A stretch of DNA of 64,000 bases, taken from assembly GCA_049841135.1 (NCBI GenBank), contig JASGHK010000005.1, forward strand, positions 1,426,001 through 1,490,000, written 5' to 3'. Position numbers and translations under genes: made by a program. Position 1 is the first letter of the stretch, and each line of letters opens with the position of its first letter. Source of the DNA: JACRCT01 sp049841135. GTDB taxonomy: Bacteria > Myxococcota > Myxococcia > Myxococcales > UBA5297. Below, in pieces: positions 39,323 to 47,838 of this stretch. Under the pieces are notes generated by a model that saw nothing but the letters and a program-made list of their open reading frames with translations, had not been told where the DNA came from and did no database searches.

Positions 39323-40336
39323 ATGAAATTCGTCGACGAAGTCCGAATCCACGTCAAAGCCGGCGACGGAGGCCGGGGTGCGGTCGCCTTCCGCCGCGAG
39401 AAGTTCATCCCCCGCGGCGGTCCGTCCGGCGGCGACGGAGGCAAGGGCGGCACCATCTTCCTCGAGGCGGACGAGAACTACACCACGCTGCTCGACTACC
39501 GCTTCGTCCCCGAGCACAAGGCGCGCAACGGCGAGCCCGGCGGCGGCAGCGACTGCAACGGCAAGGACGGGCCGGACATCGTCCTCAAGGTCCCGGTGGG
39601 GACGCTCGTGCGCGACGCGGCCACCAACGAGGTGCTGTTCGACCTGTCGCAGAACCTGCAGAAGGTGGTGCTCTGCCAGGGCGGCAAGGGCGGCCTGGGG
39701 AACATGAACTTCGCCACCTCCACCCGCCAGGCGCCGCGCTTCGCGCAGCCGGGGATCCCGGGTGAGGAGAAGGAGGTGCTTCTCGAGCTGCGCCTGTTGG
39801 CGGACGTCGGCCTGCTGGGCTTCCCCAACGCCGGCAAGTCCACGCTCATCTCCCGCGTCTCCAAGGCCAAGCCCAAGGTCGCCGACTACCCGTTCACGAC
39901 GCTCACCCCGCACCTGGGCGTCGTCGGCTACAAGGACCACCGCTCCTTCGTGATGGCCGACATCCCGGGCATCATCGAGGGCGCCCACGCCGGCGCCGGG
40001 CTCGGGCACCAGTTCCTGCGCCACGTCGAGCGCTGCCGGGTGCTCATCCACCTGGTCGACTGCTCGGCCGAAGGCGAAGGGCGCGACCCGAAGAAGGACC
40101 TGACCATCCTCAACAAGGAGCTCGAACTCTACAGCCAGCTCCTTGCCGAGAAGCCGCAGATCGTGGTGGCCAACAAGATCGACCTGCCCGACGCGCGCGA
40201 CCGGGCCAAGAAGTTCGCCACGGCCATGAAGCGCAAGAAGGTGCCTGTCTTCCTCATCTCGTCGGCCACCGGCGAGGGCGTGGCTGAGCTCATCGACGCC
40301 GTCGCCGAGAAGATCTTCGCGGGTCGGCCCGGCTAG
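39323..40336 (+). CDS. obgE: Obg GTPase
   Basis: This 337-residue protein has the Gly-rich Obg fold at 1-158 (FVDEVRIHVKAGDGGRGAVA, GGPSGGDGGKGG). A GTPase domain follows with G1 GFPNAGKSTL (about 166-175), switch YPFTTLTPHLG, G3 DIPGIIEGA, G4 NKID and G5 SSATGEG. It acts in 50S ribosome maturation and stress control. The extra C-terminal domain of some members is missing, which is common. It is third in the rplU-rpmA-obgE order. Confidence 0.97.
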   Translation: MKFVDEVRIHVKAGDGGRGAVAFRREKFIPRGGPSGGDGGKGGTIFLEADENYTTLLDYRFVPEHKARNGEPGGGSDCNGKDGPDIVLKVPVGTLVRDAATNEVLFDLSQNLQKVVLCQGGKGGLGNMNFATSTRQAPRFAQPGIPGEEKEVLLELRLLADVGLLGFPNAGKSTLISRVSKAKPKVADYPFTTLTPHLGVVGYKDHRSFVMADIPGIIEGAHAGAGLGHQFLRHVERCRVLIHLVDCSAEGEGRDPKKDLTILNKELELYSQLLAEKPQIVVANKIDLPDARDRAKKFATAMKRKKVPVFLISSATGEGVAELIDAVAEKIFAGRPG

Positions 40337-40361
40337 GGACCAGGCGTCGCCACGCCCCGCA

Positions 40362-40440
40362 GTCCTATGCGTCCCATGGGTCCCATAAGTCCCATCTGAT
40401 GGGACCTATGGGACCGATAGGACCTATGAGACATGGGACT
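40362..40440. repeat. Palindromic GGGACCTAT/GTCCCAT repeat
   Basis: This run of GTCCTATG/GTCCCATGG units is followed by the inverted GATGGGACCTATGGGACC, GATAGGACCTATGAGACATG run. The two halves pair into a long imperfect hairpin 26 bases after obgE, which could end transcription. The rest of the gap 40337-40592 holds the Rrf2 promoter. Confidence 0.7.
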
Positions 40441-40548
40441 GTCGACCTGGCAACCGGGCTCAACCAATAAACATAAGTAATTCAAGCGTTTGCAGGTTCG
40501 GCGCTGGCCTGCTTCTGTCCAAAACACGGAAGAACTTGCACCCAGAAT

Positions 40549-40576
40549 TATAATTCGGTATACCGGTACCGCAATT
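40549..40576 (+). promoter_or_regulatory. Promoter -10 and overlapping dyad upstream of the Rrf2 regulator
   Basis: A perfect TATAAT lies at 40549-40554. Immediately downstream and overlapping is an imperfect dyad, AATTCGGTATACCGGTACCG, CAATT (40552-40576). Rrf2 regulators bind such AT-flanked dyads over their own promoters, so this is a candidate autoregulatory operator. No good -35 was seen. The start codon is 17 bases further on. Confidence 0.5.
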
Positions 40577-40592
40577 CCGAAATGAGACCTGC

Positions 40593-41021
40593 ATGGCTTC
40601 CGGCATCATCAAGATCAGCGAAGCGGCGAACCTGGGGATGCACGCCCTGATGCTCATGGCGCACGAGCCCGAGCGCCCGCTCGCGGTCAAGCGGGCCATC
40701 GAGGTCATCGACGTCAGCGAGAACCACCTCGCCAAGGTGCTGCAGCGCTTGGCGCACGCGGGCCTGCTCACCTCCACGCGCGGGCCCAAGGGCGGCTTCC
40801 TGCTCGCGCGGTCGCCGGAGCAGATCACCCTGCTGGAGGTGTTCGAGGCTCTCGAGGGGCCCCTCAACGACCACACCTGCCTGCTGGGCAAGCCGGTCTG
40901 CGAGGACGGCTGCATGCTCGGCCAGTACGTCACCAAGGCCACCCTGGACTTCCGCAAGCAACTGGAGCGCACGAGGCTGAGCGACCTCGCGGGCGCCCTG
41001 AAGAGGAGAGATGCCAAGTGA
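40593..41021 (+). CDS. Rrf2-family Fe-S transcriptional regulator (NsrR-like)
   Basis: This 142-residue protein has a winged helix (EAANLGMHALMLMAHEPERP, VSENHLAKVLQRLAHAGLLT, STRGPKGGFLLARSPEQITL) and three Cys near residues 95, 102 and 106 (TCLLGKPVCEDGC) that could hold an iron-sulfur cluster. NsrR and IscR use three Cys with slightly different spacing. The genomic link to a ferredoxin and hcp makes a nitric-oxide or redox sensor likely. Its TGA overlaps the GTG of the ferredoxin gene. Confidence 0.85.
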   Translation: MASGIIKISEAANLGMHALMLMAHEPERPLAVKRAIEVIDVSENHLAKVLQRLAHAGLLTSTRGPKGGFLLARSPEQITLLEVFEALEGPLNDHTCLLGKPVCEDGCMLGQYVTKATLDFRKQLERTRLSDLAGALKRRDAK

Positions 41022-41803
41022 AGCGCAAGATCATCGAGATCGAAGAAGCCCTGTGCAACGCCTGCGGCCAGTGCATCGATGCCTGCCACGAGGGCGCGCT
41101 GGCGCTCGTCGACGGCAAGGCCAAGCTGGTCAAGGACACCTTCTGCGACGGCCTGGGCGCCTGCATCGGCGACTGCCCGACCGGCGCCCTCAAGATCATC
41201 GAGCGCGAGGCCTCCGACTTCGACCAGACGGCCGTCAACGCCCACCTCGTCACCCTCGGCAAGCCGGCGCAGGGCCACGGGCACGACCACGGCGGCCACG
41301 GCCATCATCACGGCGGCCATGGCCACCACCACGGCGGCGGAGGCTGCCCCGGCTCGGCGATGCGCAGCATGGCTCCTGCCCCGGCGAGCGCGGGTCCGGT
41401 CGCCGACGGCGAGCCCCCGCCCTCGCAGCTGGGCCAGTGGCCCGTGCAGCTGATGCTCGTGCCGCCGCACGCCCCGTTCCTCAAGGGCAGCGATCTCGTC
41501 ATCTGCGCCGACTGCGCGCCCTTCACCATCCCCGACTTCCATGCCCGCTACCTGGCCGGCAAGGCCATCGTCATCGGCTGCCCCAAGCTCGATGACCTCG
41601 GCCACTACGCCGAGAAGCTGCAGGCCATGCTCACCCAGGCCCAGCCGCGCAAGCTCACCGTCGTCATCATGGAAGTGCCCTGCTGCCGCGGCCTGGCCCA
41701 GGTGGCCGTCGACGCCGCCAGCCAGCCCGGGCTGAGCTTCCCCGTCGAGATCCACGTCGCCGGCGTCCGCGGCGGCATCGAGAAGCAAGTCGTCCGCAAG
41801 TAG
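41018..41803 (+). CDS. Two-cluster ferredoxin-like protein with His-rich linker and extra C-terminal domain
   Basis: This 261-residue protein starts at the GTG at 41018, overlapping the regulator stop. Residues about 10-60 hold two 4Fe-4S motifs (CNACGQCIDACHEG and CDGLGACIGDCPTG). A linker at about 88-111 is extremely His/Gly-rich (GHDHGGHGHHHGGHGHHHGG), then CPGS. The C-terminal 130 residues contain Cys pairs (VICADCAP, IGCPKLDD, EVPCCRG). The position before hcp suggests it feeds electrons to Hcp. The His-rich segment could bind nickel, zinc or iron. Similar ferredoxin-plus-Cys-rich proteins occur next to hcp in anaerobes. Confidence 0.85.
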   Translation: MKRKIIEIEEALCNACGQCIDACHEGALALVDGKAKLVKDTFCDGLGACIGDCPTGALKIIEREASDFDQTAVNAHLVTLGKPAQGHGHDHGGHGHHHGGHGHHHGGGGCPGSAMRSMAPAPASAGPVADGEPPPSQLGQWPVQLMLVPPHAPFLKGSDLVICADCAPFTIPDFHARYLAGKAIVIGCPKLDDLGHYAEKLQAMLTQAQPRKLTVVIMEVPCCRGLAQVAVDAASQPGLSFPVEIHVAGVRGGIEKQVVRK

Positions 41804-41868
41804 ACCTGAGCCGGCGCTCAACCGGCGAGTCGTCATCCACCACAGCACGAATGAAAGGACGGAGTTCT

Positions 41869-43525
41869 ATGGAGAGCTTCTGCTACCAGTGTGAACAGAC
41901 CATCAGCGGCAAGGGCTGCGAGAGCGTCGGCAACTGCGGCAAGGACCCGGTCACCGGCGCCCTGCAGGACCTGGTGGTCCACGCCGCCAAGGGCATCGCG
42001 ATGTACGCCCACCGCGCCAACGTGCTCGGCAAGCACGACGACGCGCTCGGCCGCACGATGATCGAGGCGCTGTTCACCACGGTCACCAACGTCGACTTCG
42101 ACCCCGACAACCTCGTCGCCATCCTCGGCAACCTGGGCAAGTCGCTGGAGAAGTCCCGCGCGCTCTACGCCGCGGCGTGCGACCAGAAGAAGGCCACGGC
42201 CGAGAAGCTCGACGGGCCCGCCGCCTTCGTCCCCGCCAAGGACCGCCAGGGCCTGCTCGCCCAGGCTGGCGCCGCCTCCATCAAGGCCAAGATCTCCCGC
42301 GTCGGCCAGGACGCGACCGGCCTGTCCGAGCTCGTCCTCTACGGGCTCAAGGGCGCCGCCGCCTACGCCGAGCACGCCGCCGTCCTCGGCCGCGAGTCGA
42401 GCGAGGTCTACGGGCTCTTCTACGAGCTGCTCGACCTGACCACCAAGGAGGGCCTCAAGGCCGAGGAGCTGCTGGCCGCCTCCCTGCGCGTGGGCGAGCT
42501 CAACCTCAAGGTCATGGCGCTCCTCGACGACGCCAACACCGGCACCTACGGCCACCCGGTCCCCACCCCGGTGCGCGTCACCCCGGTCAAGGGCAAGGCC
42601 ATCCTCATCTCCGGCCACGACCTCAAGGACCTCAAGCTCCTGCTCGAGCAGACCGAGGGCAAGGGCATCAACGTCTACACCCACGGCGAGATGCTCCCCG
42701 CCCACGGCTACCCGGAAGCTCAAGAAGCACAAGCACCTGGTCGGCAACTGGGGCGGCGCCTGGCAGGACCAGGTCAAGGAGTTCGACGCCTTCCCCGGCG
42801 CCTTCCTCTTCACCACCAACTGCATCCAGAAGCCCAAGGACAGCTACCGCGGCCGCGTCTTCACCAGCGGGCTCGTCTCCATGCCTGGCGTCCGCCACGT
42901 CGCCGATCGCAACTTCGCTCCGGTCATCGAGGCCGCGCTGGCGCAGCCCGGCTTCGGCGAGACCGTGGCCGAGAAGACCATCCTCGTCGGCTTCGGCCGC
43001 AACGCCGTGCTCGGGGTGGCCGACAAGGTCGTCGGGGCCGTCAAGAGCGGCGCCCTCAAGCACTTCTTCCTCGTCGGCGGCTGCGACGGCGCCAAGACCG
43101 GCCGCAACTACTACACCGAGTTCGCCGAGAAGGTGCCGAAGGATTGCGCCGTCCTCACGCTCGCCTGCGGCAAGTACCGCTTCAACCAGAAGGACTTCGG
43201 CGACATCGGCGGCATCCCGCGCCTGCTCGACATCGGGCAGTGCAACGACGCCTACTCCGCCATCCAGATCGCGGTGGCGCTCGCCGGCGCGTTCAAGACC
43301 GACGTCAACAGCCTGCCGCTCTCCATGGTCCTGTCCTGGTACGAGCAGAAGGCCGTCGCCATCCTGCTGACCCTGCTGCACCTGGGCATCAAGAACATCC
43401 GCCTTGGCCCCAGCCTCCCGGCGTTCGTCACGCCCGCGGCGCTCAACGTCCTGGTGGAGAAGTTCGGCATCAAGGCCATCACCACCCCGGACGCCGACCT
43501 GGCCGCCTGCCTGGCCAAGCAGTAG
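41869..43525 (+). CDS. hcp: Hybrid-cluster protein (hydroxylamine/NO reductase), class I, one frameshift
   Basis: The ATG at 41869 has GGACGGAG upstream. The N-terminal Cys motif CYQCEQTISGKGCESVGNCG has Cys-x2-Cys-x8-Cys-x5-Cys spacing, the 4Fe-4S class I form of strict anaerobes such as Desulfovibrio, not the enterobacterial form. Later motifs are THGEMLPAHGYP, LVGNWGGAW, TTNCIQKPKDSY, VGGCDGAKTGRNYYTEFA, LTLACGKYRFN and LDIGQCNDAYSA, which ligate the hybrid cluster. Length is about 551 residues. The frame breaks by one base at about 42712-42715 (HGYPE, then KLKKHKHLVGN in the next frame). Hcp reduces nitric oxide or hydroxylamine and protects against nitrosative stress. Confidence 0.93.
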
Positions 43526-43559
43526 ACGGGTCGTCGCTCTTCGGTTGCGGAACCTAGAA

Positions 43560-43595
43560 GCCTCTCGTCGGTCCCCGTTCGGGACGGCGAGAGGC
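43560..43595 (+). terminator. Hairpin terminator after hcp
   Basis: GCCTCTCG pairs with CGAGAGGC, and GTCCC with GGGAC inside it, around a short loop, followed by TTCGCCGTTT. It is 34 bases after the hcp stop. Confidence 0.6.
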
Positions 43596-43606
43596 TTCGC
43601 CGTTTC

Positions 43607-43633
43607 GGGGCCAGGTTCCGAATGTTCCGAATC
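43607..43633 (-). repeat. Interspersed repeat family B, copy 4 (inverted)
   Basis: GGGGCCAGGTTCCGAATGTT, CCGAATC is the reverse complement of the family B consensus. It faces copies 5 and 6. The gap 43526-43851 between hcp and asd holds the terminator, three repeat copies and no gene. Confidence 0.85.
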
Positions 43634-43717
43634 GCCGAAGGGGTGAGAGTCGAATGCCCAAATCGAGATTTCTGGCGTTTTTTTCGAGGTGTTGTGGCTC
43701 GAGCGGGGCGGACCTGC

Positions 43718-43744
43718 GATTCGGAGCATTCGGAACCTGGCCCC
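43718..43744 (+). repeat. Interspersed repeat family B, copy 5
   Basis: GATTCGGAGCATTCGGAACC, TGGCCCC. It is inverted with respect to copy 4, at about 85 bases distance. Confidence 0.85.
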
Positions 43745-43756
43745 AACGCCCCGCCC

Positions 43757-43783
43757 GATTCGGAACATTCGGAACCTGGCCCC
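43757..43783 (+). repeat. Interspersed repeat family B, copy 6
   Basis: GATTCGGAACATTCGGAACC, TGGCCCC, in direct orientation 12 bases after copy 5. The spacing is similar to that of the 19898/19942 pair. Confidence 0.85.
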
Positions 43784-43851
43784 AAGCTTGTGCTAGGGTC
43801 CGCGGCCCTTTCGGCGGGAGGCAAGCGACCGCCAGGCCATGAGGTAGAGCG

Positions 43852-44877
43852 ATGAGCAAGTCCTTCCACGTAGCCGTCCTCGGAGCGACCGGTGCCGTCG
43901 GCCGCGAGTTCGTCAACTGCCTGGAGGAGCGCGGCTTCCCGGTCGACAAGCTCACCCTCCTGGCCAGCCCGCGCAGCGAGGGCGAGAAGCTCGAGTTCAA
44001 GGGCGAGGAGCTCACCGTCCGCGCGGTCAAGCCCGAGCACTTCCAGGGCGTGGACCTCGCCTTCTTCTCTCCCGGCGCCACCGTCTCGAACGAGTGGGCC
44101 CCCATCGCCACCAAGGCCGGCGCGCTGGTCATCGACGACTCGACCGCCTTCCGGATGGACGCCGACGTCCCGCTGGTCGTCCCCGAGGTCAACCCCGACG
44201 CCATCCTCGGCGCCCGGCCCCGCGGCATCGTCGCCAACCCCAACTGCGCGACCATCCAGATGGTCCTGGCGCTCAAGCCGATCCACGACGCGGCGAACCT
44301 GCTGCGCGTCGTCGTCTCGACCTACCAGGCCGTCTCCGGCAGGGGCCAGAAGGGCATCCAGGAGCTGGAGAAGCAGACGGGCGACCTGATGAACGGCCGC
44401 GAGACCGAGACGAGCGCCTTCCCGCACCGCGTCGCCTTCAACGTCGTCCCGCAGATCGACGACTTCGACGACAACGGCTACACCAAGGAAGAGCTCCGCA
44501 TCGTCCACGAGACCCGCAAGATCCTCGGGATCAAGGACCTGCGCGTCAGCGCCACCGCCGTCCGCGTCCCGGTGTTCTTCGGCCACTCCGAAGCCGTCAA
44601 CGTCACCACCGAGAAGAAGCTCACCGCCGCCCAGGCGCGCGAGCTGCTCAAGGCCGCGCCGGGCCTCAAGGTCATCGACGACCCCAAGGCCGGCATCTAT
44701 CCGATGCCGATGCTCGCCGCCGGCGACGACTGCGCGCACGTCGGCCGCATCCGCGAAGACATCAGCCAGATGAACGGCCTGGACTTCTTCGTGGTCGCCG
44801 ACAACATCCGCAAGGGCGCCGGCCTGAACGCAGTCCAGATCGCCGAGCTGCTCGTCCAGCGCGGCGTCCTCGTCTAG
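43852..44877 (+). CDS. asd: Aspartate-semialdehyde dehydrogenase
   Basis: This enzyme makes aspartate semialdehyde from aspartyl phosphate with NADPH, for lysine, diaminopimelate, threonine and methionine. It has 341 residues. Motifs are the NADP loop VLGATGAVGREFV, FFSPGATVSNEWA, the active Cys in NPNCATIQM, YQAVSGRGQKG, the substrate Arg/His in RVPVFFGHSEAV, and DNIRKGAGLNAVQIAELL. Length and order fit the single-domain bacterial form. It stands alone, with an ATG preceded by GAGGTAGAGCG. Confidence 0.96.
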   Translation: MSKSFHVAVLGATGAVGREFVNCLEERGFPVDKLTLLASPRSEGEKLEFKGEELTVRAVKPEHFQGVDLAFFSPGATVSNEWAPIATKAGALVIDDSTAFRMDADVPLVVPEVNPDAILGARPRGIVANPNCATIQMVLALKPIHDAANLLRVVVSTYQAVSGRGQKGIQELEKQTGDLMNGRETETSAFPHRVAFNVVPQIDDFDDNGYTKEELRIVHETRKILGIKDLRVSATAVRVPVFFGHSEAVNVTTEKKLTAAQARELLKAAPGLKVIDDPKAGIYPMPMLAAGDDCAHVGRIREDISQMNGLDFFVVADNIRKGAGLNAVQIAELLVQRGVLV

Positions 44878-44890
44878 GCGTTCGGGCGAA

Positions 44891-45781
44891 TCACGACGCC
44901 GACCGCAGCTCGATGCGCGGGTCGGTGTTGCCCGTAGCCGCTTCGAAGCGCAGCGAGTTCCGGCCCGAGCGCTTGACCTCGTACATCAGCTCGTCGGCGC
45001 GGCGCAGCAGCGAGTCCACGCCCGCGGGTGCCCGGGTGTAGGTGACCACCCCGATGCTGAAGGTCACCGGCAGCTTGGCCTCGGCCATCGCCGCCAGCAG
45101 CCGCGCCTGGATCTTGGAGATGACGTCACGGGCCTCGTCGGCCTCGAGCTCCGGGAAGAGCAAGGCGAACTCGTCGCCGCCCAGCCTCGCAGCCACGTCG
45201 GTCTTTCGAACCGTGTTCTCCAGCGTGTGCCCCACCAGCCAGAGCACCCGGTCGCCGGCCTGGTGCCCCTTGGTGTCGTTGACCTGCTTGAAGTTGTCGC
45301 AGTCGAGGTAGGCGACCGTGAGCGTCCGTTCGTAGCGACGCGACCTCGCCAGCTCAGCCTCCGCCAGCTCCATGAAGGCCGTCCGGTTGTTCAGGCCCGT
45401 CAACGGGTCGCGCCGGGCCAGCGCCCGCTCTCGCTCGAGCGCCCCACGCAGCGAAGCGTGGAGCAGGGCGGTCACCGCGAAAAAGCCCAGGCGCATCAAG
45501 AAGTTCCACACGTGGACCGCGGTCGGGTGGTACGGGACGCTGTAGAGGTCGGAAAGGATGGACGTCACTGAGCAGAGCGTGGCGATCGCCAAGCCGGATC
45601 TGCGCCCGGCCAGCCACGTCGAGGACAGCACCGGCACCAGGTAGAAGATGGCGAGCGAGAACTCTTCGGAGGTGAAGAAGTCCGCGAGCCCGATGGCTAG
45701 AGAGAGAGCCACACTCCCGGCAATGGAGATTGCCCAGGAGCGCTGCTCCAGCCAATTCCTCAGTCCCGTCCGATACTTCAC
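44891..45781 (-). CDS. Membrane diguanylate cyclase
   Basis: This 296-residue protein has about three to four N-terminal membrane helices between residues 15 and 110. A GGDEF domain follows (DPLTGLNNRTAFMELAEAEL, then DCDNFKQVNDTKGHQAGD, with the catalytic GGDEF in ARLGGDEFALLFP). It makes c-di-GMP from two GTP. No RxxD inhibitory site is seen before the GGDEF (DVAARLGGDEF). The membrane part resembles integral sensor domains and may sense a membrane signal. Its start is 12 bases after the TetR regulator's stop on the same strand, so the two are probably co-transcribed. Confidence 0.92.
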   Translation of the reverse strand: MKYRTGLRNWLEQRSWAISIAGSVALSLAIGLADFFTSEEFSLAIFYLVPVLSSTWLAGRRSGLAIATLCSVTSILSDLYSVPYHPTAVHVWNFLMRLGFFAVTALLHASLRGALERERALARRDPLTGLNNRTAFMELAEAELARSRRYERTLTVAYLDCDNFKQVNDTKGHQAGDRVLWLVGHTLENTVRKTDVAARLGGDEFALLFPELEADEARDVISKIQARLLAAMAEAKLPVTFSIGVVTYTRAPAGVDSLLRRADELMYEVKRSGRNSLRFEAATGNTDPRIELRSAS

Positions 45782-45793
45782 AAACTCCCCTTG

Positions 45794-46387
45794 TCAGAGG
45801 CCCGGACGCAACAGAAGACCACTCATTGCTTCGAGGAACAACTTCTCAGCCTGGGAATCTCCCGAGACGATCTCTAACACCGGCACTGCGGTAGATGCGA
45901 AGACTCGCGCCGACAGCCCGGGGTCGCCCAAACGAAGGAGGCCGGCCTCGCTGGCACGTCGCAGAATGCCCACCACCTGCCTGACGTGAACCTCGTGAAA
46001 GGTGAAGAGGTCCTTGGGCAAGCCTGCGTCAAAGCGATGGGCCAGTCGCATCGCGTCGGGTCCCATCCGCCAGAGCCCGAGGTATGCCCGGAGCAATTCC
46101 TCGACGGCCTGGCGCGGGGGCAGCGTCTCCGGAATCCGCTGCAGACACTCCACGGCCCGCTCGAGCACCGGCTGGACGATCGCCCGTAGCAGCTCTTCCT
46201 TCGACGAGAAGTGGCTGTAGAGCGTGCCTCGGGCGATGTCCGCCTCGTCGGCGATCTCGTCGAGCCGTACTCCATCGAACGACCGCTTGGCGAACAGCCG
46301 AGCGGCGATCGAGAGGAGCCGCGCGCGAGTCTCCACCCGCCGACGAGCGACGCGAGGGCTAACCGTCGAGGTCTCGGTTTCCGTCAT
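45794..46387 (-). CDS. TetR-family repressor
   Basis: This 197-residue protein has a typical TetR helix-turn-helix at about 20-65 (ARLLSIAARLFAKRSFDGVR, DEIADEADIARGTLYSHFSS, KEELLRAI) and a helical ligand domain after it. It is divergent from a three-gene efflux operon with a 7-bp-arm palindrome between them. The usual model is repression of the pump until a toxic ligand binds. Confidence 0.92.
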   Translation of the reverse strand: MTETETSTVSPRVARRRVETRARLLSIAARLFAKRSFDGVRLDEIADEADIARGTLYSHFSSKEELLRAIVQPVLERAVECLQRIPETLPPRQAVEELLRAYLGLWRMGPDAMRLAHRFDAGLPKDLFTFHEVHVRQVVGILRRASEAGLLRLGDPGLSARVFASTAVPVLEIVSGDSQAEKLFLEAMSGLLLRPGL

Positions 46388-46389
46388 TT

Positions 46390-46405
46390 TGAACTCACGA
46401 GTTCA
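46390..46405. promoter_or_regulatory. TetR operator palindrome
   Basis: TGAACTCACGAGTTCA is a perfect palindrome (7-bp arms, 2-base centre) just outside the tetR start, in the tetR/efflux intergenic region. Its position would let one dimer block both divergent transcripts. Confidence 0.75.
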
Positions 46406-46411
46406 TTTTTT

Positions 46412-46441
46412 CTGTCCACTGAGCGCTGACGCCACTATAAA
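46412..46441 (+). promoter_or_regulatory. Predicted promoter of the efflux operon
   Basis: A -10 TATAAA (46436-46441) has a weak CTGTCC -35 at 46412-46417. It is about 107 bases before the membrane fusion protein start and 7 bases downstream of the TetR palindrome. Confidence 0.4.
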
Positions 46442-46548
46442 TGCCCGTTCTCACCTCGTGTTTCAACGCAACTCTTTGCGGAGCACCGAATCCTACGCGG
46501 CGAGTTAGATTGAACGCGGCAGTCCAAAATCATCCGAGGGAGTCGAGG

Positions 46549-47826
46549 ATGGAAGCGGCGCTGGAGAAGGTGACGGAGAGCGAGCGGACCGGGGTTGCGG
46601 GTCTGCTCTGGCGGTTCAAGGGCACGATCTTGCTGGCAATCGTCATTGCCGGCGGCCTCGCCGCTTTCCTGCCCACCCTCAAAGGCCCCAAGGTCGCTTA
46701 CGTCACCGCCGCCAGGCACTCGTTGGTTCAGCGGGTGGTCGCCACCGGCCGAGTCGAGCCGCCGGCTCGGGTCAACATCGGCACCCTCGTCTCCGGCACC
46801 GTCCTCTCCGTTGGGCCTGAAGAAGGCCAGCGGGTCGAGGCTGGAACGCCGCTGGTCGAGCTGGATGCCGCCGAGACGCGCGCGGCTGTCGACCAGGCGC
46901 AGGCCGGAGTCAGCGCGGCGCAGGCCAAGCTGGTCCAGCTGCGAGGGACGGGAGCGCTGGTGGCCTCTGAGGGCCTGCGGCAGGCGGAGATCACGCTCCT
47001 CAACGCGGAGTCGAACCTCGCCCGCCTCGAGGGCCTCTACAAGTCCGCCGCCGTCACCCAGCGCGAGCTCGACGACGCCCGCAAGCAGACCGAGCTGGCC
47101 AAGAGCCAGCGCGAAGCGGCCCGGCTCCAGGCTGCGAGCAGCGGCAACGGCGGCGCCGACACCCTCCTGGCCCAGGCCAACCTCGCCCAGGCCCAGGCGG
47201 TGCTCGCGCAGGCCAAGGCCAGGCTCTCTCAGATGAGAATCGTGGCGCCCGCCGCCGGGACCATCCTCTCGCGCAACGTCGAGCCGGGCGACATCGTCAC
47301 CCCGGGCAAGGTCCTCTTTCTCCTCGCCCGCGATGGGAAGACCAAGCTCGTGGCGCAGCCGGACGAGAAGAGCCTGGCTTACCTGAGTCTCGGTCAGTCG
47401 GCCCAGGCGTCCGTCGACGCCTTCCCGCTCAAGCCCTTCGGCGCCACCGTCTCCACGATCGCGCCGGCGGTCGATCCTTCTCGCGGCACGATCGAGATCC
47501 ATCTCGAGGTGCCCCAGCCGCCTTCCTTCCTGCGCGCGGACATGACCGTCTCCGTCGACGTCGAGGTCGGCCGAGCCGAGAACGCCCTGGTGCTGCCCGC
47601 GGACGTCATCCAGGAGATCTCGGCCGCCAAGCCCTGGGTCTGGGTCATCGGAGGGGAGAACCAGAAGCTGGAAAAGCGCCCGCTTCGCCTGGGGTTGAAG
47701 GGCGAAGGCTCGGTCCAGATCGAAGAGGGCCTGACCGAAGGCGAGAAGGTCCTCGCCCCCGACGGCAAGCTCTTCAAGCCCGGCCAGTCCGTTCGCCCGA
47801 GCCCGCGCGTCACCGCTGGAAGCTGA
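46549..47826 (+). CDS. Efflux RND/MacA-type periplasmic adaptor (membrane fusion protein)
   Basis: The ATG at 46549 has GAGG just upstream and gives 425 residues. A longer frame from 46441 is not supported by a signal or ribosome site. An inner-membrane helix lies at about 25-43 (GTILLAIVIAGGLAAFLPTL). Then come a barrel-sandwich/lipoyl domain (VSGTVLSVGPEEGQRVEAGT), a coiled-coil hairpin at about 105-215 rich in Ala/Gln, a second lipoyl half (ARLSQMRIVAPAAGTILSRN) and a C-terminal beta-barrel (LVLPADVIQEI). It bridges the pump and an outer-membrane channel. It is the first gene of the tripartite operon. Confidence 0.92.
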   Translation: MEAALEKVTESERTGVAGLLWRFKGTILLAIVIAGGLAAFLPTLKGPKVAYVTAARHSLVQRVVATGRVEPPARVNIGTLVSGTVLSVGPEEGQRVEAGTPLVELDAAETRAAVDQAQAGVSAAQAKLVQLRGTGALVASEGLRQAEITLLNAESNLARLEGLYKSAAVTQRELDDARKQTELAKSQREAARLQAASSGNGGADTLLAQANLAQAQAVLAQAKARLSQMRIVAPAAGTILSRNVEPGDIVTPGKVLFLLARDGKTKLVAQPDEKSLAYLSLGQSAQASVDAFPLKPFGATVSTIAPAVDPSRGTIEIHLEVPQPPSFLRADMTVSVDVEVGRAENALVLPADVIQEISAAKPWVWVIGGENQKLEKRPLRLGLKGEGSVQIEEGLTEGEKVLAPDGKLFKPGQSVRPSPRVTAGS

Positions 47827-47838
47827 CCGGAGCCGCCA

